From assembly GCA_021203945.1 (NCBI GenBank), contig JAJQAF010000176.1, forward strand, positions 1 through 16,050: a DNA stretch of 16,050 nucleotides, read 5' to 3'. This stretch comes from Campylobacter sp. Lineage in GTDB: Bacteria > Campylobacterota > Campylobacteria > Campylobacterales > Campylobacteraceae. Below, piece after piece: positions 15,304 to 16,050 of the stretch (positions are counted from its first letter, which is position 1; the number at the start of each line of letters is the position of its first letter). Position numbers and translations under genes: made by a program. The notes beneath the pieces were generated by a model. The model saw only the letters and a program-made list of their open reading frames with translations. It was not told the DNA's origin and searched no databases.

Positions 15304-16050
15304 ATGGATCTAATTCAAACACAAGTAAAAGCTCCAACGACTACGGATATGCAAACTTTATTGAAAACTGTAGTTTTTAATAAGGCTAGCGACTTGCATC
15401 TCGTTTCAAGGTCTGAGCCACAAATACGAATAGACGGTACTTTGCGTCCGCTTGAGCTTGGAGTGTTAAGCGGCAAAGATATAGAGATTTTATGCTACTC
15501 TCTTATCACGGATGCTCAAAAAAGCGAGCTCGAAAACAACAAAGAGCTTGACTTTGCTATAGAATTGCCTAATATAGGGCGTTTTCGCGGAAATTATTAT
15601 TATACTATGAACGGTGATTTGGCTGCGGCATTTCGTATTATTCCCGTTGAAATTCCTTCACTGGACGAATTAAAATCTCCGCAAATTTTTAAAGATATTA
15701 TAGAACGCGAAAAAGGATTGATTTTAGTTACCGGACCGACAGGAAGCGGTAAATCGACCACTTTAGCGGCTATGTTGAATGAGGTGAATTTAAAATTTAG
15801 AAAGCATATCATAACCATAGAAGATCCGGTGGAATTTGTCCATACCAACAAAAAATCTCTATTTTCGCATAGAAATATCGGCACGGATACGCACTCTTAC
15901 GCTAGGGCTTTGAAATTTTCACTACGTGAAGATCCCGACATCATTTTAGTGGGCGAGATGAGAGATAAAGAGACTATATCCATAGCGATAACCGCTGCCG
16001 ATCCGGGACACCTCGTATTTGGCACATTGCATACGAATTCCGCTATCCAG
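15304..16050 (+). CDS. pilT: PilT-like twitching/retraction ATPase (3' end outside window)
   Basis: PilT is a hexameric cytoplasmic ATPase that powers retraction of type IV pili, used in twitching, attachment and DNA uptake. The frame is open from the ATG at 15304 to the window end (249 residues; the family is usually near 350-390). The N-terminal PAS-like part contains KASDLHLVSRSEPQIRIDG. The ATPase core shows Walker A GPTGSGKST (144-152), the Asp box TIEDPVEF (171-178), Walker B DIILVGEMRD (212-221) and the His box VFGTLHTNSA at the end. VGEMRD and the lack of a GspE-type N-terminal domain favour PilT over PilB/GspE. PilT's usual AAETGHLV reads AADPGHLV here. It follows gatC by 3 nt and is probably co-transcribed. 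Confidence 0.92.
   Translation, partial: MDLIQTQVKAPTTTDMQTLLKTVVFNKASDLHLVSRSEPQIRIDGTLRPLELGVLSGKDIEILCYSLITDAQKSELENNKELDFAIELPNIGRFRGNYYYTMNGDLAAAFRIIPVEIPSLDELKSPQIFKDIIEREKGLILVTGPTGSGKSTTLAAMLNEVNLKFRKHIITIEDPVEFVHTNKKSLFSHRNIGTDTHSYARALKFSLREDPDIILVGEMRDKETISIAITAADPGHLVFGTLHTNSAIQ

Overview
The window looks like chromosomal housekeeping DNA from a Campylobacter species outside the jejuni/coli group. Three things suggest this. The sequence is AT-rich with many AAATTT stretches. Genes are packed with 1-14 nt overlaps and frequent TTG/GTG starts. Two gene strings match what I remember of Campylobacter gene order: guaB-xseB-nitrilase-like-murC-small membrane protein-mutS2, and coaX-small ORF-lipoprotein-membrane protein, divergent from gatC. 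The metX gene, a short-form hisG and a pilT point away from C. jejuni, whose HisG is, as I recall, the long form. The species cannot be fixed from the sequence alone.

Layout. Positions 1-3567 (+) hold the 3' part of guaB (GMP synthesis), metX (methionine), xseB (exonuclease VII small subunit), a nitrilase-fold protein that has lost its catalytic Cys and Lys, and tag (3-methyladenine glycosylase). A 224 bp gap follows, with a perfect 20 bp palindrome and a good murC promoter. Positions 3792-8127 (+) hold murC, an acidic helical-repeat protein, a two-helix membrane protein and mutS2, all overlapping or nearly so. Positions 8196-11236 (+) hold a membrane GGDEF/EAL protein (degenerate GGDEF, plausible EAL) and dapE, overlapping by 1 nt. 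Positions 11237-11768 carry no convincing gene, but do hold a GC-richer patch with a hairpin and long startless open frames on the minus strand. Positions 14895-11769 (minus) form a five-gene overlapping operon: a membrane-anchored YfgM-like protein, a beta-propeller-like lipoprotein, a small unknown protein, coaX and hisG. It diverges from gatC and a pilT cut by the window end (15013-16050, +), and both divergent promoters are visible as extended -10 boxes.

How the genes work together. Most are independent core functions that share operons: nucleotide, methionine, lysine/peptidoglycan (dapE, murC), histidine and CoA synthesis, DNA repair or recombination (xseB, tag, mutS2) and tRNA-Gln/Asn amidation (gatC). 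The membrane-anchored protein plus lipoprotein pair resembles the yfgM-bamB pair of Proteobacteria and may serve outer-membrane assembly. I see no mobile element, CRISPR array, tRNA, rRNA or defence system. The points most worth following are the nitrilase-like pseudoenzyme, the YfgM/BamB-like pair, the helical-repeat protein and the odd 532 bp gap.
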